From the NCBI GenBank assembly GCA_031178065.1, contig JAPSJS010000007.1, positions 17,255 through 81,254 of the forward strand: a stretch of 64,000 nt of DNA, read 5' to 3'. The notes under the pieces are model-generated. The model saw nothing but the letters and a program-made list of their open reading frames with translations. It ran no database searches and was not told the DNA's origin. Every line of letters starts with the position of its first letter. Position 1 is the first letter of the stretch. The translations under genes were made by a program, and so were the position numbers. The stretch is from Altererythrobacter sp. (GTDB taxonomy: Bacteria; Pseudomonadota; Alphaproteobacteria; Sphingomonadales; Sphingomonadaceae). Below, piece after piece: positions 24,788 through 35,400 of the stretch.

Positions 24788-25960
24788 TCAAAGCGCCTCT
24801 ATGATCGTCACGTTAGCGACGCCGCCGCCTTCGCACATCGTCTGCAGGCCATATTTTTTCCCGCGCGCCTTCAGCGCGTGGATGAGCGTCGCCATCAGCT
24901 TGGTGCCCGACGCGCCGAGCGGATGGCCGAGCGCGATGGCTCCGCCGTTGACGTTGAGCCGCTCCGGGTCGGCGCCGGTATGCTTGAGCCACGCGAGCGG
25001 CACTGAAGCGAAGGCTTCGTTCACCTCGTAGAGGTCGATGTCCTCGATCTTCATGCCGGCGCGCCGCAACGCGCGGTCAGTTGCGAACAGCGGTTCTTCC
25101 AGCATGATGACCGGGTCACCCGCCGTGACGGTGAGGTTCACGATCCGTGCGAGCGGGGTCAGGCCCTGTTCCTTCAGGACTTTCTCTGACACGATCAGCA
25201 CCGCGCTGGAACCGTCGCAGATCTGGCTGGCCGTGGCCGCCGTGATCGTGCCGCCCTCGCTGAGCAGCTTGACGCCGGCGATGCTCTCCAGCGTCGCGTC
25301 GAAGCGGATCCCTTCGTCAACGGTGTGCATCTGCGGCCCGTCTGGGGTCTCGATCTCGACCGGCACGACCTCGGCCTCGAAAGCGCCCGCCCGGGTTGCA
25401 GCGATCGCCTTCTCGTGGCTTGCGAGAGCGAAGCGGTCGAGATCATCCTTCGTGAAGCCGTGCTTCTCGACGATCATCTCCGCGCCCATGAACTGCGACC
25501 ACAGGACGCCGGGGTACTTCTCCTCCAGCCCCGGCGACTTGTAGGTGCCCAGCCCTTCCTTCATGTGGAACGTCAGGTTCGAGCCCATGGGCACGCGGCT
25601 CATGCTTTCCACACCGCTCGCGATGACCACGTCCTGCGTGCCGCTCATCACCGCCTGCGCGGCGAACTGGACCGCCTGTTGGCTTGATCCACACTGCCGG
25701 TCGATCGTGACCGCCGGCGTGGATTGCGGCAGCATCTTCGATGCCAGCACAGCGTTGCGCCCGACGTGCATCGACTGCTCGCCCGCCTGGGTCACGCAGC
25801 CCATGATCACATCGTCGACGCTCTTAGGATCGATCCCCGTGCGCTCCACCAGCGCATCGAGCGACTTCGCCGCCAGATCGACCGGATGAACCCCAGCCAA
25901 CCGCCCGCCGCGGCGTCCCCCGGCCGTACGAACGGCGTCAACGATGTAAGCTTCGGGCAT
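24788..25960 (-). CDS. Acetyl-CoA C-acyltransferase (thiolase)
   Basis: A 390-residue thiolase. The acylated Cys is in DRQCGSSQQA (about residue 90), the catalytic His in GHPLGASG and the second Cys in TMCEGGGVAN. Length and motif spacing are normal. The sequence fits degradative as well as biosynthetic thiolases; the neighbouring SDR and hydratase favour beta-oxidation of an unknown acyl chain. It is the first gene of the minus-strand module, divergent from the first 2OG oxygenase gene. Confidence 0.92.
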   Translation of the reverse strand: MPEAYIVDAVRTAGGRRGGRLAGVHPVDLAAKSLDALVERTGIDPKSVDDVIMGCVTQAGEQSMHVGRNAVLASKMLPQSTPAVTIDRQCGSSQQAVQFAAQAVMSGTQDVVIASGVESMSRVPMGSNLTFHMKEGLGTYKSPGLEEKYPGVLWSQFMGAEMIVEKHGFTKDDLDRFALASHEKAIAATRAGAFEAEVVPVEIETPDGPQMHTVDEGIRFDATLESIAGVKLLSEGGTITAATASQICDGSSAVLIVSEKVLKEQGLTPLARIVNLTVTAGDPVIMLEEPLFATDRALRRAGMKIEDIDLYEVNEAFASVPLAWLKHTGADPERLNVNGGAIALGHPLGASGTKLMATLIHALKARGKKYGLQTMCEGGGVANVTIIEAL

Positions 25961-26102
25961 CCCATTCTCCTCAAACCCTGTTCGCGTATGATCGGCTTCC
26001 GTTTACGTCAAGTGGCGCTTGTCTGGCCAGCCGCTAACGTTCTTGCCAAAAGCGCCGTTGGCAGCATAACCTCGCATGCGCAGAACGTTACCGCAGAGAC
26101 CC

Positions 26103-26843
26103 ATGAAGAAGCTCTTCGAAATCAACCCGGCGATCGACCGTGCCGCTTGCGTCCGACGCTTCAGCGAACGCACGCGAGTACAGATCCGGGAGGTCCTGAC
26201 ACGCGAAACGGCGGAGGAAATCCGCATGATCCTCTCTCGCGGGACGGCGTGGGGAATGGCCGTTCGCGCCGGAGACGGGGCGGCGAATCCGCCACAGAGT
26301 TTTCATCCGCGAAAGGGGAACATGCCGGGCGGCGCCGAACAGGTGAATCGCGCGGCCATCGCGGCGCACGAGGCTTCCGCGCGGGGAGACTACGCGTTCC
26401 GCTACGCACATTATCCGATCGTCGATGCTCTCAATCAGCGCTGGGACCCTGAAAGCCCTCATGAGCTGCTACTGGAGTACCTAAACGCCCCCGATTTCCT
26501 CGATCTCGCTCGCGAAGTGACGGGCATGGACGACCTGATCAAGGCCGACGCACAGGCGACGCTGTACGGGCCCAATCACTACCTGGGCAGGCACAGCGAC
26601 AGCGACGTCGCCGAAGGCTGGCGTGTTGCCTACGTCATAAACTTCGCGCCGGACGAGTGGCATCCCGACTGGGGTGGATATCTCCTGTTCCTCGATGAGG
26701 ACGGAGATGTGGTCGAGGGATTCCGCCCGCGTTTCAACGCATTGAACCTGTTTGCCGTGCCGCAGACTCATCTCGTCAGTTACGTCCCGCCTTTTGCCCC
26801 AATGGGCCGCTTGGCCATCACGGGATGGCTTCGAAACCGGTGA
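26103..26843 (+). CDS. 2-oxoglutarate/Fe(II)-dependent oxygenase (prolyl-hydroxylase-like)
   Basis: A 246-residue protein with a double-stranded beta-helix fold. The iron-binding HxD is in LGRHSDSD, the distal His in PQTHLVSYV and the 2OG-binding Arg in GRLAITGW, so the active site looks complete. The middle WRVAYVINFAPDEWHPDWGGYLLFLDEDG is typical of prolyl-4-hydroxylase-like proteins. I chose the ATG at 26103 (MKKLFEIN); another in frame is at 26076. Its last 19 bases overlap the next oxygenase gene, so the two are translated together. Substrate unknown. Confidence 0.85.
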   Translation: MKKLFEINPAIDRAACVRRFSERTRVQIREVLTRETAEEIRMILSRGTAWGMAVRAGDGAANPPQSFHPRKGNMPGGAEQVNRAAIAAHEASARGDYAFRYAHYPIVDALNQRWDPESPHELLLEYLNAPDFLDLAREVTGMDDLIKADAQATLYGPNHYLGRHSDSDVAEGWRVAYVINFAPDEWHPDWGGYLLFLDEDGDVVEGFRPRFNALNLFAVPQTHLVSYVPPFAPMGRLAITGWLRNR

Positions 26844-28549
26844 TCGAAACCGTCGACAGCTATCGCGCCCAAGTGCAGGCGGCGATGCAAGCAGGAGAAC
26901 TCGAGAGAGCCGCGGTGATCCTGGAGAAAGCAACCGGCCGGTTCCCAAACGATGCGGCACTATGGAACAGCGCCGGGGTAGCAGCGCTGCGAGCCGGCAA
27001 GATTCCGGATGCCGCGGCACACTTTGCAAAGGCGCGTGAATGCGCACCGCAAACGCTCGAGTTCGCAGTAAACCACGCGATCGCGCTTGGCCGCCTTGGC
27101 CGGCACGGTGAGGCGCTGACAGTTCTGAGCGCATACGAGCACAATGGCGGACGGGACGTGCGGTATTGCTCGACACGGGCGAATACGTCGCGGGAAGCGG
27201 GCCTGCTCAAGGAGGCCGCCCGTTGGTATGAGGCGGCCTTGGCCCTCGATGCGAGCCACGAACGTGCGTTGCATGGGCGAGCGCGTGTGGCACTCGAACG
27301 TGCCGAACCAGACGCAGTGGTGCGGTTTGACAAGGCATTGCAGCGGGCCCCCAGGAATCTCGAACTGTGGCTGGGCAAAGCGCAGGCACTCGAGGTTGAA
27401 GGTCAACGCGAGACAGCCAGGGCAATCGCTGAGGTACTCGTCACCCAAGCTCCGCATTGGTTGGAGGGGCTCAGGTTCATGGCCGAGCTCCTCATGGCAC
27501 AGGGCGAGCCGGATGTTGCGGCGCCCTATCGCGACGCGGCTGCTCACGCCCCGCAAGATCCGCAGATCCCCATCGCTCATTGCGCCTTGCTCGCCGGGCT
27601 CGGCAGAAAGGCAGAGGCCGCCGAGGTTGCAGCCAACGCTCGCCAGCACTTTCCCGAACTCGAGCAGTTCACCCTGCTAGAAGCAATATATGCCGGGGAA
27701 GATGGGCAGGACGAACGCGCCGAGGCGATCTGGGCAGAGTCTCAGTTTCACTCCGTTGCTCACCGATTGCATGAAGCTCGTCACCGCGTACGCCTGGGTG
27801 AGCCGGAACGGGCGCTGAGGCTGATCGACGGCTTGCTCGAAGCCGACCGGGGGAGTGTCGCTGGATGGGCCCTGCGTGGACTCATTTGGCGTCTGCTCGA
27901 CGATCCCCGAAGGGATTGGTTGCACAGCCAGGAAGGTCTTGTGCAGTTCCTGCCATTGCACGATCACGGCACCATCGTTCCGCAAGCAGTGGATGCGCTT
28001 CACGCGCTCCATGACAGTTCCTGTTTTCCCATCGGTCAATCGTTACGGGGAGGAACCCAGACCCGAGCGGGGCTCTTCAACCGGCACGAGCCAATCTACG
28101 AAGCATTGCGCCTCGCGATCGTCCGCACCCTCGATGTCTACCGCACGGGGCTCCCACCGGCCCACTCCGACCATCCACTCCTTCGTCATCGCGATAATAT
28201 CTGGTTCATCGCCGGCTCATGGTCCGTACGTTTGGCGGGCGGCGGCGACTACCACACGTCGCACATCCATCCCAACGGGATCGTCTCGTCCGCGCTGTAC
28301 CTGCAACTCCCAGATGACATCGACGCGCCGGGTGAGCCCGGTTGGCTCGAGATCGGCCGTCCGCCTTCGGACTTGCGCCTCGAGCTGCCGCCACTTTTCA
28401 CGATACGCCCCCAACCGGGTCATCTCGCCCTGTTCCCGAGCACATTCTATCACGGCACAAGGCCTTTCACCGGCACGCAACGTCTGACGGTCGCGTTTGA
28501 CGTCCGTTCGGATCCGGACGAGAGCGCCGGACGCCGATCTGTACCGTAG
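26825..28549 (+). CDS. TPR-repeat protein with C-terminal 2OG-Fe(II) oxygenase domain
   Basis: A 574-residue, apparently cytosolic fusion. About residues 1-350 are TPR-like helical repeats (for example AALWNSAGVAALRAGKIPDAAAHFAKA; ERALRLIDGLL), a protein- or peptide-binding scaffold. Residues about 370-565 form a putative 2OG-Fe(II) oxygenase domain (2OG-FeII_Oxy_5 type): GGTQTRAGLFNRHEP, HTSHIHPNGIVSSALYLQLP and FYHGTRPFTGTQRLTVAFD, giving the HxH, the distal His and the Arg. The ATG lies within the end of the preceding oxygenase gene. Such TPR-oxygenases often sit beside TonB receptors in Caulobacterales and Sphingomonadales (my recollection); their substrates are not established. Confidence 0.83.
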   Translation: MASKPVIETVDSYRAQVQAAMQAGELERAAVILEKATGRFPNDAALWNSAGVAALRAGKIPDAAAHFAKARECAPQTLEFAVNHAIALGRLGRHGEALTVLSAYEHNGGRDVRYCSTRANTSREAGLLKEAARWYEAALALDASHERALHGRARVALERAEPDAVVRFDKALQRAPRNLELWLGKAQALEVEGQRETARAIAEVLVTQAPHWLEGLRFMAELLMAQGEPDVAAPYRDAAAHAPQDPQIPIAHCALLAGLGRKAEAAEVAANARQHFPELEQFTLLEAIYAGEDGQDERAEAIWAESQFHSVAHRLHEARHRVRLGEPERALRLIDGLLEADRGSVAGWALRGLIWRLLDDPRRDWLHSQEGLVQFLPLHDHGTIVPQAVDALHALHDSSCFPIGQSLRGGTQTRAGLFNRHEPIYEALRLAIVRTLDVYRTGLPPAHSDHPLLRHRDNIWFIAGSWSVRLAGGGDYHTSHIHPNGIVSSALYLQLPDDIDAPGEPGWLEIGRPPSDLRLELPPLFTIRPQPGHLALFPSTFYHGTRPFTGTQRLTVAFDVRSDPDESAGRRSVP

Positions 28550-28750
28550 CCATACCGGGCAACGACGCGACATATCATGGCGCCCCGCATGAGCCTGACA
28601 CGGCGCGGCAACGCAATCGCATTCCATACAATGGAAAAGACGTGCCCCGCTCGTGTGTGATGACACAAAAGACGCGGGAGGCGGCGTCTCGGCGTTGCAA
28701 GCCGGGTTGCGTGGACCCGACACGCTAAAGGGGGAATGTCCCAATAAAAA

Positions 28751-28780
28751 GGGGGCGGCATTCTCGAGAATGCCGCCCCC
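28751..28780. terminator. Bidirectional terminator between convergent oxygenase and receptor genes
   Basis: A perfect 30-bp palindrome (GGGGGCGGCATTC arm) with A-run AATAAAAA on the left and TTATTT on the right can end transcription from both the plus-strand TPR-oxygenase (stop 28549) and the minus-strand receptor (stop 28804). Confidence 0.85.
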
Positions 28781-28803
28781 TTATTTAGCGCGATCAGAAA
28801 AGA

Positions 28804-31800
28804 TCAGAAGGTCATGCCGACCGAGACGAAGTAGTCACGCCCGAGAACATCATAGACCCCCGGATAGGTATTCGCCTGCTCCTGGTTGTCGCCGATGATC
28901 GGCGGCTGCTTGTCGAAGATGTTGTTCACACCCATCGTGAGAGTGAAATTCTCATTGATCTCGAAACCGAGAGCAAGGTCGAACAGGTCGTAGGCACTAA
29001 GCTCCTCGACGATGTAGTCCGTGTCATCGTCATCGTCGGTCACCTTCCCAACGTGACGCCAACGCACTGTCGCGGTGAGCGGTCCGTCCATCCACGACAG
29101 GCGGCTCGACCACTTCCATTTCGGCGTCGGGTTGCCGCAATTCAGGCCGAACCTGCCGGCACACTCCACAATGTCATCCGGAAGATCGATCAGCGGGGTA
29201 AAGTTGTTCTCGTCAGAGTAGTTTCCGAGGAAAAAGAACCCAAGGCGAGAATCGCCGTTACCCATTACGCTGGCACCGATAGCCGTGCTGTAGTCGAGTT
29301 GGAAGTCGATCCCACTCGTGGTCAAACGAGCAAGGTTGGCATTGGTTGCCGTCACCACGAACGGAGGACCGGAAATGACGCCCTGCGAATCGCGCGAGAC
29401 CAACCCACAAACCGAGCTGCTTGCATCCTGAATAACATTATAGCAGAGATTCAGGATGTTATTCACGCCCCCGCCAGCGGCGAAAATAGCATTATCGATC
29501 TCGATATCGTAGTAATCGACGGTGATGTTGAGACCCGGGATAAAGCTGGGACGGAGGACAACGCCTGCGGTGAACGTGTCAGCCACTTCCTCCTGAAGAT
29601 CAGGATTGCCGCCAAACGCACCCTGGACCTGCGCATTCGGCTGCAAGAACGCCTGTCCAACATTGGATGAGGGCACGCCAGTTGCGAGACATGTCTCACG
29701 CAGCCGAGCCGCATCCACACCTTCTCCGGCAGGGCCAGCACAAGGGTCGGTGGCGGCGGGGAACCCTACGGATTGACCGCCGAACAGTTCCTGTACGTTG
29801 GGAGCACGAACCGCACGCTGATACTGCCCACGGAAGGTGATGTCCGGGATCGGCGCGAACTCGGCACCGACGAAGTAAGCCCAAACGCCGCCCACGTTCT
29901 CGAGCGAGTAGTCCGAGTAACGTGCACCACCGGTCAACTCGAGCCGGTCGACAAAGCCGTTCTGGATAATCGGAACGCGAAGCTCGCCGAATACTTCCTT
30001 AGCGTTGTAGCTGCCCGCGGTCGGTTGACCCGCATTGAAACCAGCCACGTCACCCGAGGCGAGTGCCGTGTCTGGAATAAACTCCGCACTCATCTTGCGG
30101 TATTCGGCACCAAGTGCGAACGCGATCGGATCGGTCGCCCAGCCCGATGTAAACAGCGGGCCTGAGATGCTGGCTTGCGCAACCTGAAGCGTAGATACTT
30201 CCGTATTCTGCGCCAGGATCGAGATAGCACTGAGGCATTCCGGGCTCAGCAGGTCCGCACCAAAGACATTGCAGGTCCCGTCGGCGGCAAGGCGCGTAAA
30301 CGCGGACCGCGACACGTTGCCTTCCTGGATCGATCCGTTCCGCGTACGCGAGTACGAGTAGTACGCGTCATACTGCAGTGTGTCCGTGAGATCGCCTCGG
30401 AAACCGGCTACCACGCGGAATGCGTTGCGTTCATCGGTGACGTTACGGGACGCAATGCTCGTAGTACGGGTGTTGACGCCAAGCCGAACCTGCCCGGGCT
30501 GCAGAGGATCGATAGTGGTCGAGCCAGTGGTCTGCGCACCGTACGGATTGGTGCAAGGAATCGGATTGTTATTGTCGTCCAGCTGGCAGTCCGGCGCAGC
30601 CGCAGCCGCAATGGCAGCCTGCTGACGCTGGGCGATGAGCTGCAGCTGCTCGAAGTCCGCGGGCGAAACCAGGCCTTGGATGGCATCGAGCTCGAAGTTC
30701 ACATTTTGAGTCAGCGGCGTTGCAGCCAGCTCGTTCTCGACCCGATTGTTGACGAACGCCACTTCAGCGTATGCTGTAATGCCGTCGGCGACGTCGTACG
30801 AACCATAGCCGCCGATCGTATAACGTTCCTGCGGAACCATGAGATAGTTCACAGGCGCGTAGTTGTAGCTGTCGGTCGCGGAGTTGTAGGGCGTGCTCGC
30901 CCCCGGCGTGCCGAAGAATGCTCCGCTACCCGGGTAGTTTGTACCCTCCGCAATCGAATAGCAGCCGGCATTGCGTGGCGGCTGTTCCGGTCCTCCGCAG
31001 CTCGCACCTTGACCAATCGCCAGCGTAGATGCGGCCACCATACGGCCCTGAGGAACGCCCGCTGAACCGAGCGTAATCAAGCCGCTGTCGCCGTCACCCA
31101 GCGCATTTCGGGAGAACGCACGATCGCTGCCGAAAATATCCGCGCGCTTGTAGTACTCGGCGTAGGCAGTCACATTACCGCGGCCATCGGCGAGATCGCT
31201 CCCGATCGCGACATAAGCGTTGTAACGAGAGCCATCGCCTCGATCGGTGACACCATACTGCCCACCAGCGATCAGACCATTCAGATCGTCGCGGAGTTTG
31301 AAGTTGATAACGCCGGCAAGAGCGTCGGAACCGTAAACCGCCGAGGCACCACCAGTCACGACATCAACGGAATCGAGCAGAAACTGCGGAATCGTGTTGA
31401 GGTCAACGACCTGATTGGCATCAAAGAAGATGTAACGGCGGCCGTTCACAAGCACGAGGTTGCGCTCGGAACCCAGACCACGGAGGTTGAGGGTAGCCAC
31501 GCCGCCACCGGGGTTGTTCGAGAAGGCGGTCGTGCCGGGAACAACCTGAGGCAGCGTGTTGATCACCTGCTCAACGTTAACAGCGCCCGAAAGCTTGAAC
31601 TCTTCGTCCTGAACGACAGCCAGCGGGCTGGTCGAGGTCAGGTCGCTCCGCTGAATGCGCGAGCCGGTAACGACGATCGTCTCGCCTTCGGCGGCAGGCT
31701 GGGCATCAGCGGTAGTTGTGACAGCCGGCTCAGATTCATCATCCTGCTGCGCATATGCAGGCGAAGCAATCACGGCGGAGGCCATGATCGTTCCAGCCAA

Positions 31801-31830
31801 TAGCGAAGCCTTGTTGAAACGGTAAAACAT
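28804..31830 (-). CDS. TonB-dependent outer-membrane receptor 1
   Basis: A 1008-residue receptor. Signal peptide with cleavage at PAYA-QQ (residue 27), TonB box ETIVVTGS (50-57), plug domain to about 180 with LNLRGLGSERNLVLVNGRR and GGASAVYGSDALAGVINF, then a 22-strand-type barrel ending in the C-terminal Phe (VSVGMTF). No STN signalling domain, so no sigma/anti-sigma control is indicated. Twelve cysteines occur only as six close pairs in predicted loops. The ATG at 31830 follows GGGGGA; an upstream in-frame GTG at 31857 is less likely. Ligand unknown; the SusC/CirA-like architecture suits large substrates such as peptides or glycans (inference). Confidence 0.92.
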   Translation of the reverse strand: MFYRFNKASLLAGTIMASAVIASPAYAQQDDESEPAVTTTADAQPAAEGETIVVTGSRIQRSDLTSTSPLAVVQDEEFKLSGAVNVEQVINTLPQVVPGTTAFSNNPGGGVATLNLRGLGSERNLVLVNGRRYIFFDANQVVDLNTIPQFLLDSVDVVTGGASAVYGSDALAGVINFKLRDDLNGLIAGGQYGVTDRGDGSRYNAYVAIGSDLADGRGNVTAYAEYYKRADIFGSDRAFSRNALGDGDSGLITLGSAGVPQGRMVAASTLAIGQGASCGGPEQPPRNAGCYSIAEGTNYPGSGAFFGTPGASTPYNSATDSYNYAPVNYLMVPQERYTIGGYGSYDVADGITAYAEVAFVNNRVENELAATPLTQNVNFELDAIQGLVSPADFEQLQLIAQRQQAAIAAAAAPDCQLDDNNNPIPCTNPYGAQTTGSTTIDPLQPGQVRLGVNTRTTSIASRNVTDERNAFRVVAGFRGDLTDTLQYDAYYSYSRTRNGSIQEGNVSRSAFTRLAADGTCNVFGADLLSPECLSAISILAQNTEVSTLQVAQASISGPLFTSGWATDPIAFALGAEYRKMSAEFIPDTALASGDVAGFNAGQPTAGSYNAKEVFGELRVPIIQNGFVDRLELTGGARYSDYSLENVGGVWAYFVGAEFAPIPDITFRGQYQRAVRAPNVQELFGGQSVGFPAATDPCAGPAGEGVDAARLRETCLATGVPSSNVGQAFLQPNAQVQGAFGGNPDLQEEVADTFTAGVVLRPSFIPGLNITVDYYDIEIDNAIFAAGGGVNNILNLCYNVIQDASSSVCGLVSRDSQGVISGPPFVVTATNANLARLTTSGIDFQLDYSTAIGASVMGNGDSRLGFFFLGNYSDENNFTPLIDLPDDIVECAGRFGLNCGNPTPKWKWSSRLSWMDGPLTATVRWRHVGKVTDDDDDTDYIVEELSAYDLFDLALGFEINENFTLTMGVNNIFDKQPPIIGDNQEQANTYPGVYDVLGRDYFVSVGMTF

Positions 31831-32448
31831 TCCAATCCCCCACTTACGAGCCACCACCTAAGGAGCCCATGTTGGTGTTGAGCGCCTCCCTGGCGCCCAT
31901 GCGTAACGCAAGTTCGGGAAACACCCGAATGGCGCGCCTTCTAGGCTACGCGACGAGATCTTCGCAATCCGGCGGACTCAATCATTTTACAGTATTCAGG
32001 GGACTGTGACATTACCGCTACAGAGTTGACGCCCCGCGCTAACCGACCCGACGTTGTTCGGGATACCCACTCGGCAAGCAACCGATCACCTGGCGGATCT
32101 CACCGCACCCGCGGCTCACATCGATCGCTAAAAGGAGACCGGTGGTACGCCGAGGATCGAGCGTGTGCCGTCAGAACGAGTTTTCGAGCACCCGGACGCT
32201 TCTCGCATGGTGTGCGGGCGGGATGCGGCGATCGAGTCGGCGCCGGAGCTGCCGCAATGTGTTGCATTTTCGCGACAGATCGTTCTGAAGGATAGGGAGA
32301 GCACCTGATTTCATTTGCGACCAACTCGAACGTGCCGCATCTGCGGAAGCATGACATTGCGCGCACAACTGCTGCGCTTTTGTTCGCGTTAAACCTCATT
32401 CGCTGTGCCGGGTCATGCCGGCTCTGATCCTAGGGGGACTAGAAAATC
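31831..32448. other. 618-bp divergent control region between the two TonB receptor genes
   Basis: I see no convincing gene here; the short frames on both strands lack good starts and coding character. It must hold the two divergent promoters. Visible elements are the hairpin TTCGGG-AAACA-CCCGAA (31913-31929), likely in the leader of receptor 1, an inverted repeat ACAGT-N9-ACTGT (31989-32007), and GCCGG-N6-CCGGC (32407-32422) just before the GGGGGA ribosome-binding site of receptor 2. No Fur-box-like AT-rich repeat was seen. Confidence 0.5.
31989..32007 (-). promoter_or_regulatory. Inverted repeat over a candidate promoter of receptor 1
   Basis: ACAGT (31989-31993) and ACTGT (32003-32007) are inverted around nine bases. 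Read on the minus strand, TGTCAC, a 16-base spacer and TAAAAT give a plausible -35/-10 overlapping the repeat, an arrangement expected for a repressor or activator site. Unproven. Confidence 0.3.
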
Positions 32449-35400
32449 ATGAGAAATACCTTCGCAATCAAGGGACGTCTGTTTGCCGGCGCCGGAGTGG
32501 CGGCGCTGTCGTTCGCGGCGTTCGGCTCGCCCGCCTATGCGCAAGATGGTGAAACGGCTGCCTCTGTCGAAGAAAGCGCACCGGCCGAAGAAGCGGTAAT
32601 CGTTGTCACCGGTTCGCGTATCTCCCGCCCGTCGCTCGAGTCGCAAGTGCCGGTCACGTCGCTGCAGGGTGAGGAGTTCTTCGAGCAGAGCTCGATCAAC
32701 GTTGGTGACACCCTCAACGACCTGCCCCAGCTTCGCAGCACGTTTAGCCAGGCGAACGCCGGCAGATTCCTCGGTACGACCGGCCTTAACCTGTTGGACC
32801 TTCGCGGCCTCGGAACCGCCCGCACGCTGACGCTCGTCAACGGCCGTCGCCACGTGGCTTCGGACATCCTGTCGAACGGCACGTCCGTTGACGTCAACAC
32901 CATCCCGAACGATCTTATCGAGCGCGTCGATGTGGTCACCGGCGCAAACTCCGCCATCTACGGCTCGGACGCCATTGCGGGCGTCGTCAACTTCGTTCTT
33001 CGCGACGATTTCGAAGGCGTGCAAACGCGGGGGCACTTCAGCGTAAACGACGAAGGCGCGTTCCCCAGTCAGTACGTGTCCGTCCTTGCGGGTAAGAATT
33101 TCGCAGACGGTCGCGGCAACGTCACCATTCACGGCGAGTATGCCCACCAAGAACGAGTTTACGGTTCTGACGTCGATTTCCTGCGCCGGTCGAACGGTTT
33201 CCTAGTCATTGACACTGATACGGGAACGAATCCCGATGGGACGCCCAACAGCTTTGACGGTTTTCCCGATCGCGCTTTCTTCCGCGATATCTCGTCGGCC
33301 AGCATCTACTACAACGGACTTGTGCCGATCACCCGCGGCTCCGCCTCGCCGGAATGTGGGACAGGTCTCAACAGCGTACCGTTCAACTGCACGTATCTCT
33401 TCACGGCCGATGGCCAGCTCGTCCCGCAAACGGGATCGCGTTTGGGAACCGGGCCAATTGGCAGCATAGTCAATAGCAATGGCCAGACGGGTAACGAAGG
33501 AAAGCTGCTGAGCGTCTTCCCGCATCAGGAGCGGTACAACATCAATCTTCTGGCGCACTTCGAAGTGGCCGAAGCTTTCGTGCCGTTTATCGAAGCGAAG
33601 TACGTGCGCATCAACACGCAGGGGCAGCAGTCGAGCCCTGCCTTTGTGCAGGGTGTAACATACGGTGACTCGCGCGAGCTCGCACGTCTGGATAACCCGT
33701 TCCTCAGCGATCAGGCGCGAGATCTGATCGCAAGCGAGATTCTCGAATCGGGCTACCGTTCGAGCCTTGTCCGGAGAGAGCTGCTTACTGATGGCACGCC
33801 GGATGCCGATGGCGATCCCACGCCTGATGATTTCGCCGCCATCGCGGATGGCTCCTACCGTTTCACCGTCGCTCGTATGTTGACTGACCTCGGCAATCGG
33901 GACGAAAAATCACAGCGTGATGTTTTCCGGATCGTCGGCGGTGTTCGCGGCCAGTTCAATGATGACTGGAACTACGAAGTTTCAGCGAACTATGGCCGAG
34001 TCGAAGAAGACACCACCATCCTCGGAAACATCATTCCGCAGCGCTTCCTGCTCGCGATGGACGCGGGCGTCGATCCGACTACCGGCGAGATTCGGTGCCG
34101 CGCGCAGTTCGATCCCAGCGCTGCCTATGAATACGGTCTGCCGGGTGATGCCGCGGCATTGGCTGATGACATCGCCAACTGCGTGCCATACAATCCATTC
34201 GGTGCGCCCGACAACTCGGCTGCTGCTGCGTACATTCTGGAGGACACGGTTTCCAAGGCACAGTTGGAGCAGCTGGTGTTCAGCGGCTTCGTGTCTGGGG
34301 ACACCAGTGGCTTCTTCAATCTGCCGGGTGGTCCGGTGGGCTTTGCCGTCGGTGCCGAGTATCGCCGCGAGGAGCTGTTCTATCAGGCTGATCCGCTCGT
34401 CGAGAGTGGGCGCACGTTCTACAACGCACTCCCGACTTTCGACCCGGATCCCTTCGAGGTGAAGGAAGTCTTCGGCGAGCTCCGTGTTCCACTGCTCGCC
34501 GATCTCCCGTTCGTCGACGAACTGACTTTGACAGGCTCGGGCCGAATTTCGGACTACGATGGAGCCGTTGGTACGGTCTATGCGTATAACGCCGGTTTCG
34601 AATGGCAGCCGATCCCCGACATCCGCTTCCGCGGTCAGTACGGTCGTTCTGTTCGCGCGCCGAATCTAACCGAGACCTCGTTCCCGATTACCCAGAACTT
34701 CGCTCCGGGCTTTTCGGATCCGTGCCTTCCGCAGAACATCAACAACTCGCCCAACCGTGCTGCGAATTGCAGGGCAGATATGGGTGGCCTGATAGACAAC
34801 CCGCAGTTCGTTGCCCTGCCGACCTATTCGCTCGAAATTCTGAGCGGGAGCAATCCGAACCTCACCGAAGAGACCTCGGATTCGTATACCATCGGCGCTG
34901 TCATCCAGCCGCGCTTCCTGCCGGGCTTCTCGCTTACAGCCGACTACTACGACATCCGGGTGAACAACGTGATCACGTCGGTTTCGGCGCAGCAGTTGGT
35001 AAATACGTGTTATGATCTTCCCTCTCTGGACAATCCGTTCTGTGAACTGATCAATCGTTTCCAAGGCCCGGGTACTGGACCGAACGATGAGGTTCCCGGC
35101 CAAATTCTTGACAAGAATCTGGTGGTGAGCGGAGTCAATTTCGCGGCGCGTACCGTCCGCGGGATTGATCTTGAGGCAGCGTACCGGACGACGTTCGGTG
35201 CCGCCAACGCGCTGCGTACGCGTTTCATGTACACGCATATGTTCGAGCGCAGCAACTTCGAGTCGCCGACAGATCCGGACTTCGAGAATGTCATCCTCGA
35301 AGAGCTGGGGGATCCAAAGGACGAGTTCCGCTGGAACGTCGACCTCACCCTCGATCGCTTCACGATCGGCTATGAGATGCGGTACATCGGCCCGATGTAT

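Noticed and set aside
28653..28898. An 81-codon plus-strand frame between the TPR-oxygenase and receptor 1
   Set aside because: It runs through the bidirectional terminator and into the end of the receptor gene.
32026..32399. Short frames on both strands inside the receptor spacer, considered as a possible peptide precursor
   Set aside because: No good ribosome-binding site, Arg/Ser/Gly-rich translations typical of non-coding DNA, and no leader-core pattern. I do not claim a precursor peptide here.
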